The notes beneath the pieces were generated by a model that saw only the letters and a program-made list of their open reading frames with translations, was not told the DNA's origin and made no database searches. From Clostridia bacterium (lineage in GTDB: Bacteria > Bacillota > Clostridia > Oscillospirales > CAG-272): a DNA stretch of 58,945 nucleotides. The stretch lies in NCBI GenBank assembly GCA_017504995.1, contig JAFVQC010000048.1, forward strand, positions 1-58,945, read 5' to 3'. The position numbers and the translations under genes were made by a program. The stretch's first letter is position 1, and each line of letters opens with the position of its first letter. Positions 57,711 through 58,945 of the stretch are shown here, piece after piece.

Positions 57711-58586
57711 ATGGAACGGGTCGTATACGTAGATTTATTTTTCCTGATCAATTTCAGCATGGACTTTCTCGGGTTGTTTTTGACGGCGAAGCTGCTTTCC
57801 CGCAAGCTCTCTCTTGGGCGAGGACTGTTGGGGGCGGCGATTGGCGGACTGTACGCCGATCTTGCCTTGTTTTTGCCCCTTCGTTCGGTGGCGGCGGCTT
57901 TGCTTGTGGACGCTTGCGCCTGTGGACTAATGTGCGCCGTGGTATTCGGAGAGCGCAGGCGGTGGCGGGAGCTTCCTCTATACATACTGGTTTACACGGC
58001 GATCTCTATGGCGCTGGGCGGCTTTATGACGGCGCTGTTTTCTCTGCTCAACCGTTCGCCGTGGTTTGAGGGCGTGGAAAATACGTCGCCTGACGGGATC
58101 TCAGTGTGGGTATTTGCCTTGCTGGCAGGGATCAGCGGTCTGATTACCCTGCTTGCGGGTCGGTTCTTCGTGGCAAGGACGGCGCAGAGAAACGCGCAGC
58201 TCGAACTGCGGTACGGTGGAAAGAGCCTGATGCTGCGCGCTATGACGGACAGCGGAAATCTTTTGTGTGAGCCGATCAGCGGCAAGCCCTGCATCGTGGC
58301 GGATATCGGGTCGCTTCGGGGGCTGTTGCCCGAGGAGATTTTGCGGGCGGCGCGGAAGGGAGCGACGGAGATCGACAGGGTCAGCCATCGTCACGCGGGG
58401 AATCTTCGCCTGATTCCAACCAACACCGCCTCGGGTCAGGGACTGTTGCTGGGGGTTCGCATGGAACGGATTACCGTAGACGACGGACGGGGCGCGAGAG
58501 AGGTAGACGCTCTCGTGGCGCTCGCCGAGCTTGGCAAGGGCGCGGACGGCAACGAGGCGCTTCTGCCGCCAAGGCTGTTGATATAA
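57711..58586 (+). CDS. spoIIGA: Sporulation sigma-E processing peptidase SpoIIGA
   Basis: A 291-residue membrane aspartic protease that cleaves pro-sigma-E at the forespore septum. There are five hydrophobic segments in residues 1-152 (opening VVYVDLFFLINFSMDFLGLFLTAKLL), then a cytoplasmic protease domain with catalytic Asp180 in MTDSGNLLCEPISGKP. ATG 57711 follows GGAGGGGG. It is directly upstream of sigE as in other spore formers. Activation in the family needs SpoIIR from the forespore, not visible here. A longer reading from 57624 would pass through the promoter region. Confidence 0.93.
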   Translation: MERVVYVDLFFLINFSMDFLGLFLTAKLLSRKLSLGRGLLGAAIGGLYADLALFLPLRSVAAALLVDACACGLMCAVVFGERRRWRELPLYILVYTAISMALGGFMTALFSLLNRSPWFEGVENTSPDGISVWVFALLAGISGLITLLAGRFFVARTAQRNAQLELRYGGKSLMLRAMTDSGNLLCEPISGKPCIVADIGSLRGLLPEEILRAARKGATEIDRVSHRHAGNLRLIPTNTASGQGLLLGVRMERITVDDGRGAREVDALVALAELGKGADGNEALLPPRLLI

Positions 58587-58615
58587 CCGAAGAAACGAAG
58601 GAGGATCGGAGACGT

Positions 58616-58945
58616 ATGGAAACAAAGAAGCGGATCGGACGGGTGCTGTCCGTACCCCTTGGCTGGCTTCAGACCTTGGGCGAATGGATCGGCGGCATGG
58701 GGGCGCGGATCGCCGAGACGGCAAAGGCGGTCAAGCGGCGGTGGTTTTGCCGTCGGAAGGGGGTCTACTATATCAACGGCGCGGAGGTGCTGCCCGCGCC
58801 TCTCAGTCGGGAGGAGGAGGCGGCGATCATTTCGCGCCTTGGCTCTGACGTCGAGGCGAGACAGACCCTGATCGAGCATAATCTGCGGCTGGTGGTTTAC
58901 ATCGCCAAGCGTTTTGAAAATACGGGGGCGGGGCTGGAGGATCTG
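58616..58945 (+). CDS. sigE: RNA polymerase sigma-E factor (3' end missing)
   Basis: The first 110 residues are visible from ATG 58616 (AAGGAGGA RBS). An N-terminal pro-region of about 50 residues (GWLQTLGEWIGGMGARIAE, amphipathic, later removed by SpoIIGA) leads to VYYINGAEVLPAPLSREEEAAIISRL and the start of sigma region 2, LIEHNLRLVVYIAKRFENTG. It controls early mother-cell gene expression in sporulation. It is cut only by the window edge. Confidence 0.93.
   Translation, partial: METKKRIGRVLSVPLGWLQTLGEWIGGMGARIAETAKAVKRRWFCRRKGVYYINGAEVLPAPLSREEEAAIISRLGSDVEARQTLIEHNLRLVVYIAKRFENTGAGLEDL

Overview
This window looks like a chromosomal segment from an uncultured spore-forming member of the Clostridia (Christensenellales or Oscillospirales type; inferred). 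The evidence is the spoIIGA-sigE pair at the right edge, AGGAGG-type ribosome binding sites, TTGACA/TATAAT promoters with 17-bp spacers (many with an extended -10 TG), several TTG start codons, and the gene content: luxS, mreCD, a LIV-type ABC operon, lipoproteins and large repeat-built surface proteins. Coding DNA is roughly balanced in GC. Intergenic DNA is AT-rich and full of hairpin repeats.

Layout. 1-2.1 kb: end of a GLUG-type surface protein, a 47-residue peptide, and a repeat patch. 2.1-7.0 kb (minus): livK-H-M-G-F branched-chain amino acid uptake operon with a 17-bp stem-loop between livK and livH. 7.6-15.0 kb: a 2457-residue surface protein with about 15 beta-grasp-like repeats, one membrane segment and a cytoplasmic tail resembling the C-terminal domain of ribosomal protein uL15. 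15.1 kb: purC. 15.8-16.4 kb: a dense patch of palindromic elements. 16.5-22.4 kb: Gld-type ABC exporter operon. 22.5-25.2 kb (minus): unknown protein, Asp/Glu racemase and a MurE-like ligase. 25.4-28.6 kb: acetyltransferase and a large membrane protein. 28.7-30.2 kb: DUF2752 and zinc-ribbon/DUF4234 genes, a divergent XRE regulator and tRNA-Ala. 30.4-35.1 kb: a small surface-polysaccharide locus (acyltransferase, GT87, GT2, flippase). 35.2-40.4 kb: a repeat element, a 106-bp tandem array, mreC, mreD, CPBP protease, YigZ and a lipoprotein.

40.5-42.4 kb is an accessory patch behind tRNA-Trp: hairpin arrays, a four-helix-bundle (S23/Avd-like) gene, a GRAM-domain gene and a decayed glycoside phosphorylase tail. 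42.5-45.2 kb: lipid kinase, pfkA, luxS. 45.3-49.6 kb (minus): NUDIX-GDPD-DUF1015-UDG-AEC operon. 49.7-52.5 kb (minus): ECF sigma, anti-sigma-like protein and VWA lipoprotein. 52.7-56.6 kb: secG, SDR, exonuclease, DUF2007, thiI. 56.8-57.3 kb: tRNA-Glu followed by a second hairpin array and a broken four-helix-bundle gene. 57.7-58.9 kb: spoIIGA and the start of sigE.

The most unusual features are (i) the surface protein with a uL15-like cytoplasmic tail, (ii) a MITE-like family whose two arms are each self-complementary hairpins of changing sequence around a conserved core, and (iii) two hairpin-array/four-helix-bundle cassettes, each directly behind a tRNA gene, one intact and one decayed.
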